Of a DNA stretch of 64,000 bases, positions 27,151 to 35,806 are shown piece by piece. How positions within the stretch are numbered: the stretch's first letter is position 1; each line of letters starts with the position of its first letter. The translations under genes were made by a program, and so were the position numbers. The notes beneath the pieces are model-generated. The model was given only the letters and a program-made list of their open reading frames with translations, did not search any database and had not been told where the DNA came from. The DNA is from Pseudomonas brassicacearum (GTDB lineage: Bacteria; Pseudomonadota; Gammaproteobacteria; Pseudomonadales; Pseudomonadaceae), in assembly GCF_003732265.1 (NCBI RefSeq), contig NZ_MOBK01000006.1, forward strand, positions 496,001 to 560,000, in the 5' to 3' direction.

Positions 27151-28449
27151 TTACATGATGTGTTTTTCGGCGTCGGGAATGTGGCTTGCGCCCAACATCG
27201 CCGGCAGCAACCCTGCACGCAAATCCGTGCCACTCGGCTGTTGATAAAGACTCAACCCGAACTCTGGCAGCACCGCCAGCAGGTAATCGAAAATATCCCC
27301 CTGAATCCGCTCGTAATCCGCCCACGCCGTGGTGCTGGTGAAGCAGTAGATTTCCAGCGGGATACCCTGCGCGGTAGTCTGCATCTGGCGGACCATGCAG
27401 GTCATGCCAGGCTGAATCTCCGGGTGACTCTTCAAATACGCCAATGCATAAGCACGAAAGGTCCCGATGTTGGTCATCCGCCGACGGTTGGCGGACATGG
27501 CCGCCACATTGCCCTGCGCTGCATTCCAGGCCTTGAGTTCGGCCTGTTTGCGACCGATGTAATCGGTCAGCAGATGCACCTGCGACAACTTCTGCTCTTC
27601 GTCATCGCGGATAAAACGCACACCGCTGGCATCGATGAACAGGCTGCGCTTGATCCGTCGACCGCCGGATTGCTGCATGCCGCGCCAGTTCTTGAACGAC
27701 TCGGACATCAGGCGCCAGGTCGGGATCGAGACAATCGTCTTGTCGAAATTCTGCACTTTCACCGTGTGCAGCGTGATGTCGACCACGTCACCGTCGGCGC
27801 CGACCTGCGGCATCTCGATCCAGTCGCCCACCCGCAGCATGTCATTGCTGGTCAGTTGCACGCTGGCCACGAACGACAGCAGCGTGTCTTTGTAGACCAG
27901 AATAATCACCGCCGACATGGCACCCAGCCCCGACAGCAGCAACAGCGGCGAGCGGTCGATCAGGGTGGCGACGATGATGATCGCGCCCAGCACGTACAAG
28001 ACCATTTGCGCCAGCTGCACGTAACCCTTGATCGAGCGGGTGCGGGCGTGTTCGGTGCGCGCGTAGATGTCCAGCAAGGCGCTGAGCAGCGCGCTGAACG
28101 CCAGCAGCAGGAACAGAATGGTGAACGCCAGCGCCACATTGCCGAGGAAATTCAGGCTGGTCTTGCTCAGCTCCGGTACCAGATGCAAGCCGAACTGAAT
28201 CACCAGCGACGGCGTCATCTGCGCGAGGCGATGAAAGACCTTGTTGTGCCGGAAGTCGTTGATCCAGTGCAGCGCCGGTTGGCGGCCGAGCATTTTGGTC
28301 GCGTGAAGAATGAGGAAACGCGCCACTCGTCCGAGGACCAGTGCAATGACCAGCAACAGAATCAGCGCCAGGCTTGAATGCAGGAGCGGGTGCTGGTCGA
28401 GGGCACCCCAGAGGTCTTGGGCATTGAGCCAGAGCTGTTTGATATCCAT
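27151..28449 (-). CDS. MscS-family mechanosensitive ion channel (YbdG-like)
   Basis: The 432-residue inner-membrane protein has four to five hydrophobic segments in the first 190 residues. A typical MscS pore helix and beta domain follow (LLSGLGAMSAVIILVYKDTLLSFVASVQL in pieces, then RVGDWIEMPQVGADGDVVDI). The length and the C-terminal region resemble the YbdG/YnaI-like branch, which opens under osmotic down-shock with small conductance. ATG 28449 starts MDIKQLW. It is divergent from the DEAD-box helicase. Confidence 0.9.
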   Translation of the reverse strand: MDIKQLWLNAQDLWGALDQHPLLHSSLALILLLVIALVLGRVARFLILHATKMLGRQPALHWINDFRHNKVFHRLAQMTPSLVIQFGLHLVPELSKTSLNFLGNVALAFTILFLLLAFSALLSALLDIYARTEHARTRSIKGYVQLAQMVLYVLGAIIIVATLIDRSPLLLLSGLGAMSAVIILVYKDTLLSFVASVQLTSNDMLRVGDWIEMPQVGADGDVVDITLHTVKVQNFDKTIVSIPTWRLMSESFKNWRGMQQSGGRRIKRSLFIDASGVRFIRDDEEQKLSQVHLLTDYIGRKQAELKAWNAAQGNVAAMSANRRRMTNIGTFRAYALAYLKSHPEIQPGMTCMVRQMQTTAQGIPLEIYCFTSTTAWADYERIQGDIFDYLLAVLPEFGLSLYQQPSGTDLRAGLLPAMLGASHIPDAEKHIM

Positions 28450-28641
28450 GAGCTAAAACGATTCTCCTGAAGGACGCGATCGGGCGATTAGAGCATTTAA
28501 GAGGGTTTGGATGACGTTTGGAGACAAATCAGGCTACAAAAAGCCACTGTTTATCGTCGTTTTCGTAAAGAAACTCGGCCTGAGCGCTCGAAACCGTTAC
28601 CCTATGCAGCTGTTTTTTTGTATTTCTTCGAGGTAGCACCC

Positions 28642-29988
28642 GTGTTTTCCCAATTCGCCCTGCACGAACGCCTGCTCAAAGCCGTGGCCGAGCTTAAATT
28701 TGTCGAGCCAACGCCAGTGCAAGCAGCGGCTATTCCGCTGGCGCTCCAAGGGCGTGACCTGCGGGTGACTGCGCAAACCGGTAGCGGCAAAACCGCTGCA
28801 TTCGTTTTGCCGATCCTCAACCGTCTGATCGGCCCGGCGAAAGTCCGCGTCAGCATCAAGACCCTGATCCTGCTGCCGACCCGCGAGCTGGCTCAGCAGA
28901 CCATCAAGGAAGTCGAGCGCTTCGCCCAGTTCACCTTCATCAAGTCCGGCCTGATCACCGGCGGTGAAGACTTCAAGGTCCAGGCCGCCATGCTGCGCAA
29001 GGTGCCGGACATCCTGATCGGTACGCCGGGCCGGATGATCGAACAACTGAACGCCGGCAACCTCGACCTGAAAGAAGTTGAAGTGCTGGTCCTCGACGAA
29101 GCCGACCGCATGCTCGACATGGGCTTTGCCGACGACGTACAGCGTCTGGTAGCCGAGTGCACCAACCGCCAGCAGACCATGCTCTTCTCCGCCACCACCG
29201 GTGGTTCGGGCCTGCGCGACATGGTGGCCAAGGTGCTGAACAACCCTGAGCACCTGCAGGTCAACAACGTCAGCGACCTGAATGCGACCACCCGTCAGCA
29301 GATCATCACCGCTGACCACAACGTGCATAAAGAGCAGGTCCTCAACTGGCTGTTGGCCAACGAGACCTATCAGAAGGCCATCGTGTTCACCAACACCCGG
29401 GCCATGGCCGACCGCATCTACGGCCGTCTGGTGGCACAGGAATACAAAGCGTTCGTGCTGCACGGTGACAAAGACCAGAAAGACCGCAAATTGGCCATCG
29501 ACCGCCTGAAGCAGGGCGGGGTGAAGATCCTTGTCGCCACCGACGTCGCCGCCCGCGGCCTGGACGTGGATGGCCTGGACCTGGTGATCAACTTCGATAT
29601 GCCACGCAGCGGCGACGAATACGTTCACCGTATCGGTCGTACCGGCCGTGCGGGCAACGAAGGCCTGGCGATCTCGCTGATCTGCCACGGCGACTGGAAC
29701 CTGATGTCGAGCATCGAGCGCTACCTCAAGCAGAGCTTCGAGCGCCGCACCATCAAGGAAGTCAAAGGCACCTACGGCGGACCGAAAAAGGTCAAGGCCT
29801 CGGGCAAAGCCGTTGGCGTGAAGAAGAAGAAAGTCGACGCCAAAGGCGACAAGAAGAAAACCGGCGCCAAGGCACCGACCAAGCGCAAAATCGCCAACCG
29901 CCCGAAGACCGACGCACTGTCGCTGGTCAGCAAAGACGGCATGGCGCCGCTCAAGCGCCGCAAGCCGGAAGCACCAGCGGCTGAATAA
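28642..29988 (+). CDS. DEAD-box ATP-dependent RNA helicase
   Basis: The 448-residue protein has the Q motif (EPTPVQAAAIP), motif I AQTGSGKT, motif Ia PTRELAQQ, motif II DEAD in VLDEADRMLDMGF, motif III SATT and motif VI HRIGRTGRAG. A lysine-rich tail (about residues 390-448) could bind RNA. It would act in ribosome assembly or cold adaptation. GTG 28642 is preferred: GAGG precedes it and the product then starts VFSQFALHERLL, as in related Pseudomonas helicases. The 45 codons upstream are not family-like. A terminator follows. Confidence 0.92.
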   Translation: MFSQFALHERLLKAVAELKFVEPTPVQAAAIPLALQGRDLRVTAQTGSGKTAAFVLPILNRLIGPAKVRVSIKTLILLPTRELAQQTIKEVERFAQFTFIKSGLITGGEDFKVQAAMLRKVPDILIGTPGRMIEQLNAGNLDLKEVEVLVLDEADRMLDMGFADDVQRLVAECTNRQQTMLFSATTGGSGLRDMVAKVLNNPEHLQVNNVSDLNATTRQQIITADHNVHKEQVLNWLLANETYQKAIVFTNTRAMADRIYGRLVAQEYKAFVLHGDKDQKDRKLAIDRLKQGGVKILVATDVAARGLDVDGLDLVINFDMPRSGDEYVHRIGRTGRAGNEGLAISLICHGDWNLMSSIERYLKQSFERRTIKEVKGTYGGPKKVKASGKAVGVKKKKVDAKGDKKKTGAKAPTKRKIANRPKTDALSLVSKDGMAPLKRRKPEAPAAE

Positions 29989-30003
29989 GCCGTTGTCGTG
30001 ACC

Positions 30004-30035
30004 CAAAAAAACCGGACAGATGTCCGGTTTTTTTA
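30004..30035. terminator. Bidirectional rho-independent terminator
   Basis: ACCGGACA and TGTCCGGT form a stem flanked by an A run on the left and a T run on the right, so it can serve both the helicase and the convergent small gene. Confidence 0.88.
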
Positions 30036-30056
30036 TGCGCGGGATTTGTCGGTTGA

Positions 30057-30332
30057 TCAGCTTTCGGCTTTTTTGTCTGCCGTCTGCAGTTCTTTCAAGC
30101 GCTGATCGATGAGCTGGCACTTGTCCGGCAGATCCTTGCTGGCCGTGCCCAGGTCCATTTTCTGCAGCTCGGCGTTGATCTCCTTGGCTTTGGCCGGATT
30201 CTGCTCGGTGAGCTTGGCCACTTCCTGGGCCAGTTGCTCGCGCTTGGCGGTGGCTTCCTCTGGGGTGCAGGCCCAAACGGGGAGGGCGCAGGCGAGAGTG
30301 GTGGCGAGGGTGATTTTCTGCAGGGTTTTCAT
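30057..30332 (-). CDS. Small secreted protein, conserved in Pseudomonas
   Basis: The 91-residue protein starts with a signal peptide (MKTLQKITLATTLACALPVWA), followed by an alpha-helical, Lys/Glu-rich mature part with two cysteines (CTPEEA and DKCQLID). It is probably a periplasmic helical-hairpin protein held by a disulfide. No known domain was recognised. It has its own promoter region (30333-30423) and shares a bidirectional terminator with the helicase gene. Confidence 0.75.
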   Translation of the reverse strand: MKTLQKITLATTLACALPVWACTPEEATAKREQLAQEVAKLTEQNPAKAKEINAELQKMDLGTASKDLPDKCQLIDQRLKELQTADKKAES

Positions 30333-30423
30333 AAGTGAGCCTCAGTTCCGGTTAAGGCGGGTTAACCGGTTGAGGGTTGAAGCCCTGGAAAAGTTCAGCT
30401 GGTTGACCGAATAGTCTTGGGTG

Positions 30424-30894
30424 TCATTGGTCTTTTATGGCGATGCACATGTCCATTTCCAGCACACCGCTGTTCTCATCGTAGGACGCCTCCACTGGGT
30501 AACGTTCAAACCCCGGACGCTGGTCGTAGGCCAATCCGCTTTGCGGCATCCACTGACCGCACAACTCTCCCCAAGCCGCCGGAATTTCACTGGCCGGGCC
30601 TTTGAAGTGGGCGACGGCGTAGCGGCCACCGGGCAGATGGGTGACGGCAAACGGGTATTTCGGTTCAAAGTCGGCGGGCACTTCGACGCAGGCGTCGTAG
30701 CGGCAGTAGTGCGCTGGTGTGGTGCTTGGGTCGTCGTGGCCAATGCCGTAGCGTACGCGGTTGAGCAGGTTGTTTTCGATCACCCACGGAGCGACGGTTT
30801 CGCGCCAGAAAGTGCCGATGTCCGGGCCGTAGGGGCCGGTGTAGCGCAGGTAGGCGACGCGGGCTGGGGGTAGGGTTTGCAGGGTGACGTTCAT
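30424..30894 (-). CDS. GyrI-like small-molecule-binding domain protein
   Basis: This 156-residue protein is a stand-alone AraC effector-binding (GyrI/SbmC-like) domain. It starts MNVTLQTLPPARVAYLRYTGPYG and has the conserved YDACVEVP...GGRYAVAHFKGP core. Proteins of this type bind small amphipathic ligands; E. coli SbmC protects gyrase from toxins. No DNA-binding domain is attached. The REP at 30944 lies upstream of it. Confidence 0.85.
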   Translation of the reverse strand: MNVTLQTLPPARVAYLRYTGPYGPDIGTFWRETVAPWVIENNLLNRVRYGIGHDDPSTTPAHYCRYDACVEVPADFEPKYPFAVTHLPGGRYAVAHFKGPASEIPAAWGELCGQWMPQSGLAYDQRPGFERYPVEASYDENSGVLEMDMCIAIKDQ

Positions 30895-30943
30895 GTCTGG
30901 GGCCTTGGCGTCTGGTTCGTTCAGTGGACGTTGACTGGGCGGG

Positions 30944-31029
30944 CCTCTTCGCGAGCAGGCTCGCTCCCACAGGGGATTGGTGGCGTACGCAAATCCAATG
31001 TGGGAGCTGGCTTGCCTGCGATGGCCGCG
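30944..31029. repeat. REP pair, type A, second arm diverged
   Basis: A CGCGAGCAGGCTCGCTCCCACA arm is followed by the inverted but altered arm TGTGGGAGCTGGCTTGCCTG. Confidence 0.75.
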
Positions 31030-31044
31030 CCTCGGCCTAAGAGG

Positions 31045-31779
31045 TTAGCCCCCATGGCAGCAGCTGGCTGCGGCCTTTTCTTCATAGCGGTCGTGATGCC
31101 GCACCCATTCCATGATCTCTTCTTCGTTGCGGCCCTTGGGCGTTAGGTCGAGGTAATTGTAGGCCCCAACCAGCATGTCCAGCCCTCGCGCATAAGTGGA
31201 ATAGGTATGGAAAATATCACCCGCTTCATTGCGATAAAACACGCTCAAGCCGGGAAGTTCTTCTTCGGCGCCGTCGGTTTTTTCGTAGTTGTAGGTGGCT
31301 TTGCCAGCGGCGACCTCTTCGGCCCGTGCGGTGACGCCAAAGTCATAGTTGAAATCGCAGCCTTCTGACGACACCCAATCGAATTTCCAGCCCATGCGCC
31401 GTTTGAAGGCCTGGAATTCGGCGAACGGTGCGTGGGAAACCGCCACGACGGCGATGTCATGGTGCGCCAGATGCTGGTTGGCGCCGTCGATGTGGTCAGA
31501 CAGGAACGAGCAGCCAGGGCAGCCTTCGTCCCATCCGGCGGCGAACATGAAGTGGTAGATCACCAGTTGGCTGCGGCCGCCAAACAGGTCGGCCAGTTTC
31601 AGTTCGCCGTGGGGGCCTTGGAAGTGGTAGTCCTTGTCGATTTTCACCCAGGGCAGGGCGCGGCGTTCGGCGCTGAGTTTGTCCCGCTCCTTGGTGAAGG
31701 CTTTTTCGTGGGCCAGGTGTTGTTTGCGCGCGGCGAGCCATTCTTCGCGGGACACGACGGGATGATTCTGAATGTTCAT
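31045..31779 (-). CDS. DUF899 thioredoxin-like family protein
   Basis: The 244-residue protein belongs to the DUF899 family of predicted thioredoxin-fold dithiol proteins. The MFAAGWDEGCPGCSFLSDHID segment (about residues 93-113) holds a C-P-G-C active-site-like motif. The C-terminus adds SCCHGG with two further cysteines. It is likely a cytosolic redox protein, but its physiological role is unknown. A GGAG site precedes the ATG. It is divergent from the small gene at 31958. Confidence 0.85.
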   Translation of the reverse strand: MNIQNHPVVSREEWLAARKQHLAHEKAFTKERDKLSAERRALPWVKIDKDYHFQGPHGELKLADLFGGRSQLVIYHFMFAAGWDEGCPGCSFLSDHIDGANQHLAHHDIAVVAVSHAPFAEFQAFKRRMGWKFDWVSSEGCDFNYDFGVTARAEEVAAGKATYNYEKTDGAEEELPGLSVFYRNEAGDIFHTYSTYARGLDMLVGAYNYLDLTPKGRNEEEIMEWVRHHDRYEEKAAASCCHGG

Positions 31780-31957
31780 TGGCTTTTCTCCTGCGGGGGG
31801 CGGGGAGGTGACTTACACAGCCTAGTCGTTTGACCTGTGCCGGATTCGACATACCGCCGGTCGGTGCTCTTCAACGCCTCGGCTGAACGGCTGCGTGCGG
31901 TGCCGGTCACAACTTAAGAAGGCCATCACAATCACGCGGTCTGGAGGTTGAATCAGG

Positions 31958-32347
31958 ATGACGACTTATAACTGGGATTTGATTGAACGCTTGCTGCACG
32001 AAGTGCAAAAGGGTGAGACCAGTTTCACGCCACGGCCCTATGCCGAGCAGTACGTGGCGGAGAAAACGGCGGAAGGCGAGCAGACGGAAAACCTCGATCA
32101 CCTGAAAGCGGTGGCGGGTGAGTACGAAAAACTGCTGCTGGAGCGTGGCTACATCGAACCGCGGCCTGAGGATCAGGGAGGTAGCGGCTCGAACTACATT
32201 CTGACGCCGCGCGGCTCCAGTTTGTTGAGCCTGATCGACAGCAGCATTCCGGGTAATGACCATCCGCGGCAGGTGCTGGATGAGCAGGAAGATGCGCTGG
32301 ATGAAATGACGTTTGATGAAGTGGCGTCTAAAGCGCAGATTGCCTGA
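31958..32347 (+). CDS. Hypothetical protein, possible winged-helix (DUF2513-like)
   Basis: This 129-residue acidic protein starts MTTYNWDLIERLLHEVQ. It contains a segment (LLLERGYIEPRP...NYILTPRGSSLLSLI) with the helix-strand-wing pattern of winged-helix proteins of the DUF2513/YjcQ type. The C-terminal 30 residues are very acidic. A GGAGG site ten bases before the ATG supports translation. The family call is tentative; no direct function can be given. Confidence 0.65.
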   Translation: MTTYNWDLIERLLHEVQKGETSFTPRPYAEQYVAEKTAEGEQTENLDHLKAVAGEYEKLLLERGYIEPRPEDQGGSGSNYILTPRGSSLLSLIDSSIPGNDHPRQVLDEQEDALDEMTFDEVASKAQIA

Positions 32348-32364
32348 AGTACACCACAAACCAA

Positions 32365-32453
32365 TGTGGGAGTGAGCCTGCTCGCGATTGCGGTGTATCA
32401 GTTACCAATAATGTGACTGGTGTACCGCAATCGCGAGCAGGCTCACTCCCACA
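32365..32453. repeat. REPIN (type A, GAGTGAGCCTG variant)
   Basis: Inverted copies of the TGTGGGAGTGAGCCTGCTCG core lie between two convergent genes. Confidence 0.9.
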
Positions 32454-32470
32454 GGGGATTTGTGTTGGGT

Positions 32471-33340
32471 TCAGGATTGTTTGGCGGCCTTTAGGCATTT
32501 GAGGTCGTTGAAGTCTTTTCTCACGCCCTCGATTTTCTTCAATAACCGCTGACGCTGTGCCGGCGTGCTCTCGGCCATCAGATCCACGATCAACCCACGC
32601 GCCTGAGCCTCGGTATTGGCGTAGGCCTGACGATACGCCGGCGTCCACAAACTCTCGCGATTGACCAGAAGCGTCTCGATTCTCTGTGGGAATTCTGGAC
32701 TTTGGCGCTGGGCAACCGCTGCGCTGAACTGCGTCTGCCAATGCGCGCGGTTGGCGATCCATTGGGTGTTCTGGTCTCCCAAGGCTTTCGACCAACTAAG
32801 CACCCGTTGTTGCTGGGTAGTGCTCAGCGGGCCGAGCCAGTCATCCAGACGTTTCTCCATGCGTTCAGCGCGTTGCTTGATCTGCTGATCGAGGGACGGT
32901 TTGAGGTATTCCTCCTGCCGTTTGCGCAGGTCCTTGGCGAAGGCGTCGTTCATTTCCGCGACTTGTTTGTCATCCAGTCCTTTTAGCAATTCGATGGCCG
33001 ACGGGGTGATTTCCCGGGCGGTCTGGGCGATCGCGGCTTTGGCTTCCTGAGTGCGGGTTTGCAGTGCGGCGTCGGTGACCTGATTGGTTTCGACCATGGT
33101 TTGCAAGCGATCCAGCCAATCCAGATAACCCGGCAGTTGCGTGGTGCAGTGCCAGCTCAGGTGCTCTTTGAGGCGCTCGTTGAACCAGCCTTTTTGCTCG
33201 CCGTTCATGTCCAGGTAGTCGCTGAGCGTCCATGGAATGATCACGTCGAGGTTGCGGTAGGCCAGGCCCACGCGGCTGCATGCGCCGAGGACGAGGCTCA
33301 AAATGATCAAAGCGGCAAAGCGAATCAGCCAGCGCGACAT
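32471..33340 (-). CDS. DUF6279-family lipoprotein
   Basis: The 289-residue protein has a lipoprotein signal with the lipobox LGAC (cysteine at about residue 21). A long helical region rich in Gln, Arg and Ala follows. The NLDVIIPWTLSDYLDMNGEQKGWFNERLKEHLSWHC stretch, seen here in pieces, is typical of the DUF6279 family. It is probably anchored in the outer membrane facing the periplasm. Function unknown. Confidence 0.85.
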   Translation of the reverse strand: MSRWLIRFAALIILSLVLGACSRVGLAYRNLDVIIPWTLSDYLDMNGEQKGWFNERLKEHLSWHCTTQLPGYLDWLDRLQTMVETNQVTDAALQTRTQEAKAAIAQTAREITPSAIELLKGLDDKQVAEMNDAFAKDLRKRQEEYLKPSLDQQIKQRAERMEKRLDDWLGPLSTTQQQRVLSWSKALGDQNTQWIANRAHWQTQFSAAVAQRQSPEFPQRIETLLVNRESLWTPAYRQAYANTEAQARGLIVDLMAESTPAQRQRLLKKIEGVRKDFNDLKCLKAAKQS

Positions 33341-33405
33341 GGGCGAATCCTTGCGAAAGCGTAGGTACTCATGTGAACGCAGGATGAGCCCGGCAGTTCA
33401 GCCGT

Positions 33406-34122
33406 TCAATAAAACGCGTGTTCAGCCTTGAGGGTGACCAGCCCGTCGCATTGGCCGTTGTGTCCGGAATAGGCTGAGCAGTTGCTGCCGCTCAAGTTGG
33501 AATCACTGTAGATCAGGTCCAGGTCGATGCCCATGAACGGCCGGGAAAGTTGCACCGACCAATCGGTAAAGCTGCCGACATATCCACCGTCGACCGATAC
33601 CGGGGTGTAGAGCTGGTGGGTGGTGTACTTCATGCTGATCCCGATGCCGAACGGCTGATTGCCACCCAGGTCGGCGAACACTGTTTTGTTCAGTTTGTCC
33701 GGGTCGTTGCTGAACGCAGCACCAAAACGGCTGCCAAGCAGGGTCAGGCCGCCGAAGAGTTCCTGGCTGTCGAGGGTGTCCACTTTTGGATAGCTGTAGT
33801 GGATCATGCCGACTTCGTAGCCGAGGGTTTGATCGAAGGGTTGTTTAAATCCCGCGTAGGAATCGACTTCAAGGTTCTTGCCTGGACTCAACCCCATGCT
33901 GGGTGCCCATTGGCCGACGTAGAAGCCGCTGTCGTGGGTCAGGTCGAGGCCACCATGGAATGAACCGGTACTGGACGGCTTGACCAGTCCCTGGGCCATG
34001 CTGCGGCTGGGCGTGGTACCGAGCTTGAGGTCGAAGTCGCCCAATTCACGCTGGAAGATTTGCGCGTTGACGAGCGGACTGGCGAGCACTGTAAAGAGCA
34101 ACAGGAGAAAGGGTTTGAGCAT
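33406..34122 (-). CDS. TorF-family putative porin
   Basis: The 238-residue protein has a signal peptide (MLKPFLLLLFTVLASPLVNA) and a short beta-barrel-like sequence ending LKAEHAFY, a terminal aromatic residue. The pattern SRSMAQGLVKPSSTGSFHGGLDL...SGFYVGQW is characteristic of the TorF (Gcw_chp) family of small outer-membrane proteins. GGAGTGACGC precedes ATG 34122. Substrate not known. Confidence 0.85.
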   Translation of the reverse strand: MLKPFLLLLFTVLASPLVNAQIFQRELGDFDLKLGTTPSRSMAQGLVKPSSTGSFHGGLDLTHDSGFYVGQWAPSMGLSPGKNLEVDSYAGFKQPFDQTLGYEVGMIHYSYPKVDTLDSQELFGGLTLLGSRFGAAFSNDPDKLNKTVFADLGGNQPFGIGISMKYTTHQLYTPVSVDGGYVGSFTDWSVQLSRPFMGIDLDLIYSDSNLSGSNCSAYSGHNGQCDGLVTLKAEHAFY

Positions 34123-34280
34123 GCGTCACTCCATTGACAGCGAGGAGCAGGGATCGAAAACCTACTGAAACGCTTGTTCTAGACGTGTGCAAGGATACCG
34201 GCGAATGCGCGGCATTGAGGGCCGTTCGTCGATTTTTGAAATTTTGATGGGTTTGGCGGGGTGTTGCGGAAGGGTTCCAG

Positions 34281-34312
34281 TCCAAGCGCTTCGAAGCTCA
34301 AAGCGCTTTGGG
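34281..34312. other. Intergenic stem-loop
   Basis: TCCAAGCGCTT pairs with AAGCGCTTTGGGA, with one bulge, around a short loop. It sits just beyond the stop codon of the minus-strand small gene at 34331 and may end its transcript, but has no T run. Confidence 0.4.
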
Positions 34313-34330
34313 ACCAGTTAAAGCAGGGTG

Positions 34331-34519
34331 TTACTTTTTGCCGAGCGTGATCTGCTTGGACGGGCCGAACGTCTGGCCGCTGACGCCTTTGGCAATTTGC
34401 TGGATTTCACCACCGGACTTGAGGAACGCAGCGATCTGGTTGTTGATCGATTCGCTGGTTTCAACGGCTGGAGCTGGCTTTGCTTTGCTGTTGGATGCTT
34501 TTACACGCATGGCGGCCAT
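34331..34519 (-). CDS. Small conserved basic protein
   Basis: The 62-residue protein starts MAAMRVKASNSKAKPAP and ends in a helical segment (SINNQIAAFLKSGGEIQQIAKGVSGQ). It is rich in Lys, Ala and Ser and has no signal peptide. Proteins with this pattern are common in Pseudomonas and are sometimes labelled as possible transcriptional regulators; I recognise no DNA-binding motif. The start could instead be the second ATG (34510). Confidence 0.65.
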   Translation of the reverse strand: MAAMRVKASNSKAKPAPAVETSESINNQIAAFLKSGGEIQQIAKGVSGQTFGPSKQITLGKK

Positions 34520-34857
34520 TAACCTGTAGAAAATTAACTTGGCCAGGCATCGTACAGGAAATACTTGACAATTGCTTGGCTAATATCCCCTCAAAATACA
34601 CAGCGCAGGGCCGGTATTTATCTCGGTGCATTATCAGAAATAGGTCGCTAACACGCTGTTTTAACTAAGAACATTGATAAAAATGGTCCGTGTCCGGGTG
34701 GGCTGGCAGGCGGAAAAACCGCCTCTTCGGGCTGACGAGTGGTGAAGCCGTGCGGGTCAACCCCTCAGGAAAATCAGGAATTGCGCAGTATTTTCGCCCG
34801 CCACCGGGCCGGCCGCCGAACGCCGCCCGCAAAACCGGGTAGAATGCCGCCCACGTA
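34520..34857. other. 338-base region without a gene
   Basis: The stretch holds a perfect small hairpin (AGGCGG-AAAAA-CCGCCT, 34708-34724) and a possible -10 box TAGAAT at 34840-34845 close to the cvfB-like start. No supported reading frame was seen. It may carry the cvfB promoter and leader. Confidence 0.4.
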
Positions 34858-34872
34858 ATGAGGGTATTTGAA

Positions 34873-35709
34873 ATGGCTTTAGTCGGGCGTTACAACAGTT
34901 TGCAAGTGGTTAAACACACTAACTTCGGTTTATATCTGGACGGTGGGGCGGACGGCGAAATCCTCTTGCCTAATCGTTATATCCCCAAAGATATTCCCAG
35001 CGAAGATGAAGACTGGCTCAACGTTTTTGTTTATCTGGACAGCGACGACAAACTCATCGCAACTACCGAAAAGCCGAAAGTTCAGGTCGGTGAATTCGCC
35101 AGTTTGAAAGTCGTTGAAGTCAACAGCATCGGCGTGTTCCTGGATTGGGGTCTGCCGAAGGACCTGCTGCTGCCGTACTCCGAAGAAAAACGCCAGATGA
35201 CCGCCGGTGAATATGTGGTGGTGCATGTCTACCTCGACAAGCACACCCGTCGCATCACCGCGACCGCGCGTCTGGATCGCTACCTGGACAAGTCCCCGGC
35301 CAGCTACACACCGGGCCAGGAGGTTGATTTGCTGGTGGCCGAAGCGACCGACATGGGCTTCAAGGCAATCATCAACAACAAGCACTGGGGCCTGATCCAC
35401 AAGAACGAAATCTTCAAGTTCATGCGGGCCGGCAAAGAAGAGAAGGGCTTTATCAAGGAAGTCCGTGCCGACGGCAAGATCAGCCTGAGCCTGCAACCGG
35501 TGGGTGAAGAAGCCGCGACCAGTCTCAATTCGAAGATCCTCGCCAAGTTGCGTGAAAACAACGGCAGCCTGCCGGTCAGCGACAAGAGCGACCCGACGGT
35601 GATCACCAGCATGTTTGGCGTCAGCAAGGGCAACTTCAAGAAGGCTATTGGTGCGCTGTACAAGAATGGCCAGATCGTGATTCATGCGGATCGCATTGAA
35701 CTAAGCTGA
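34873..35709 (+). CDS. CvfB-family S1-like RNA-binding protein
   Basis: This 278-residue protein belongs to the CvfB/YitL family. Repeated S1-type modules are visible (HTNFGLYLDGGADGEILLPNRYIP, then VNSIGVFLDWGLPKDLLLPYSE, then ATDMGFKAIINNKHWGLIHKNEIF). A C-terminal winged-helix-like tail follows (SMFGVSKGNFKKAIGALYKNGQI). In Gram-positives CvfB affects virulence gene expression through RNA; its role in Pseudomonas is unclear. ATG 34873 is preferred over 34858 because GAGGG precedes it at normal spacing and the product then starts MALVGRYN. Confidence 0.9.
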   Translation: MALVGRYNSLQVVKHTNFGLYLDGGADGEILLPNRYIPKDIPSEDEDWLNVFVYLDSDDKLIATTEKPKVQVGEFASLKVVEVNSIGVFLDWGLPKDLLLPYSEEKRQMTAGEYVVVHVYLDKHTRRITATARLDRYLDKSPASYTPGQEVDLLVAEATDMGFKAIINNKHWGLIHKNEIFKFMRAGKEEKGFIKEVRADGKISLSLQPVGEEAATSLNSKILAKLRENNGSLPVSDKSDPTVITSMFGVSKGNFKKAIGALYKNGQIVIHADRIELS

Positions 35710-35728
35710 GCCTGCACCAACAGTAATG

Positions 35729-35762
35729 AAAAGCCCCGGCCCCGTGCCGGGCTTTGTTTTTT
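35729..35762 (+). terminator. Rho-independent terminator of the cvfB-like gene
   Basis: AAGCCCCGGC and GCCGGGCTTT form a stem with one bulged base, followed by GTTTTTTG. Confidence 0.85.
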
Positions 35763-35806
35763 GACTACCGGGTTTCTGCCATGGATTGTGTTATCGAGGT
35801 ATCACG

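Noticed and set aside
28597..30276. A 559-codon minus-strand frame over the DEAD-box helicase
   Set aside because: Low-complexity shadow of the helicase; it also reads through the terminator at 30004.
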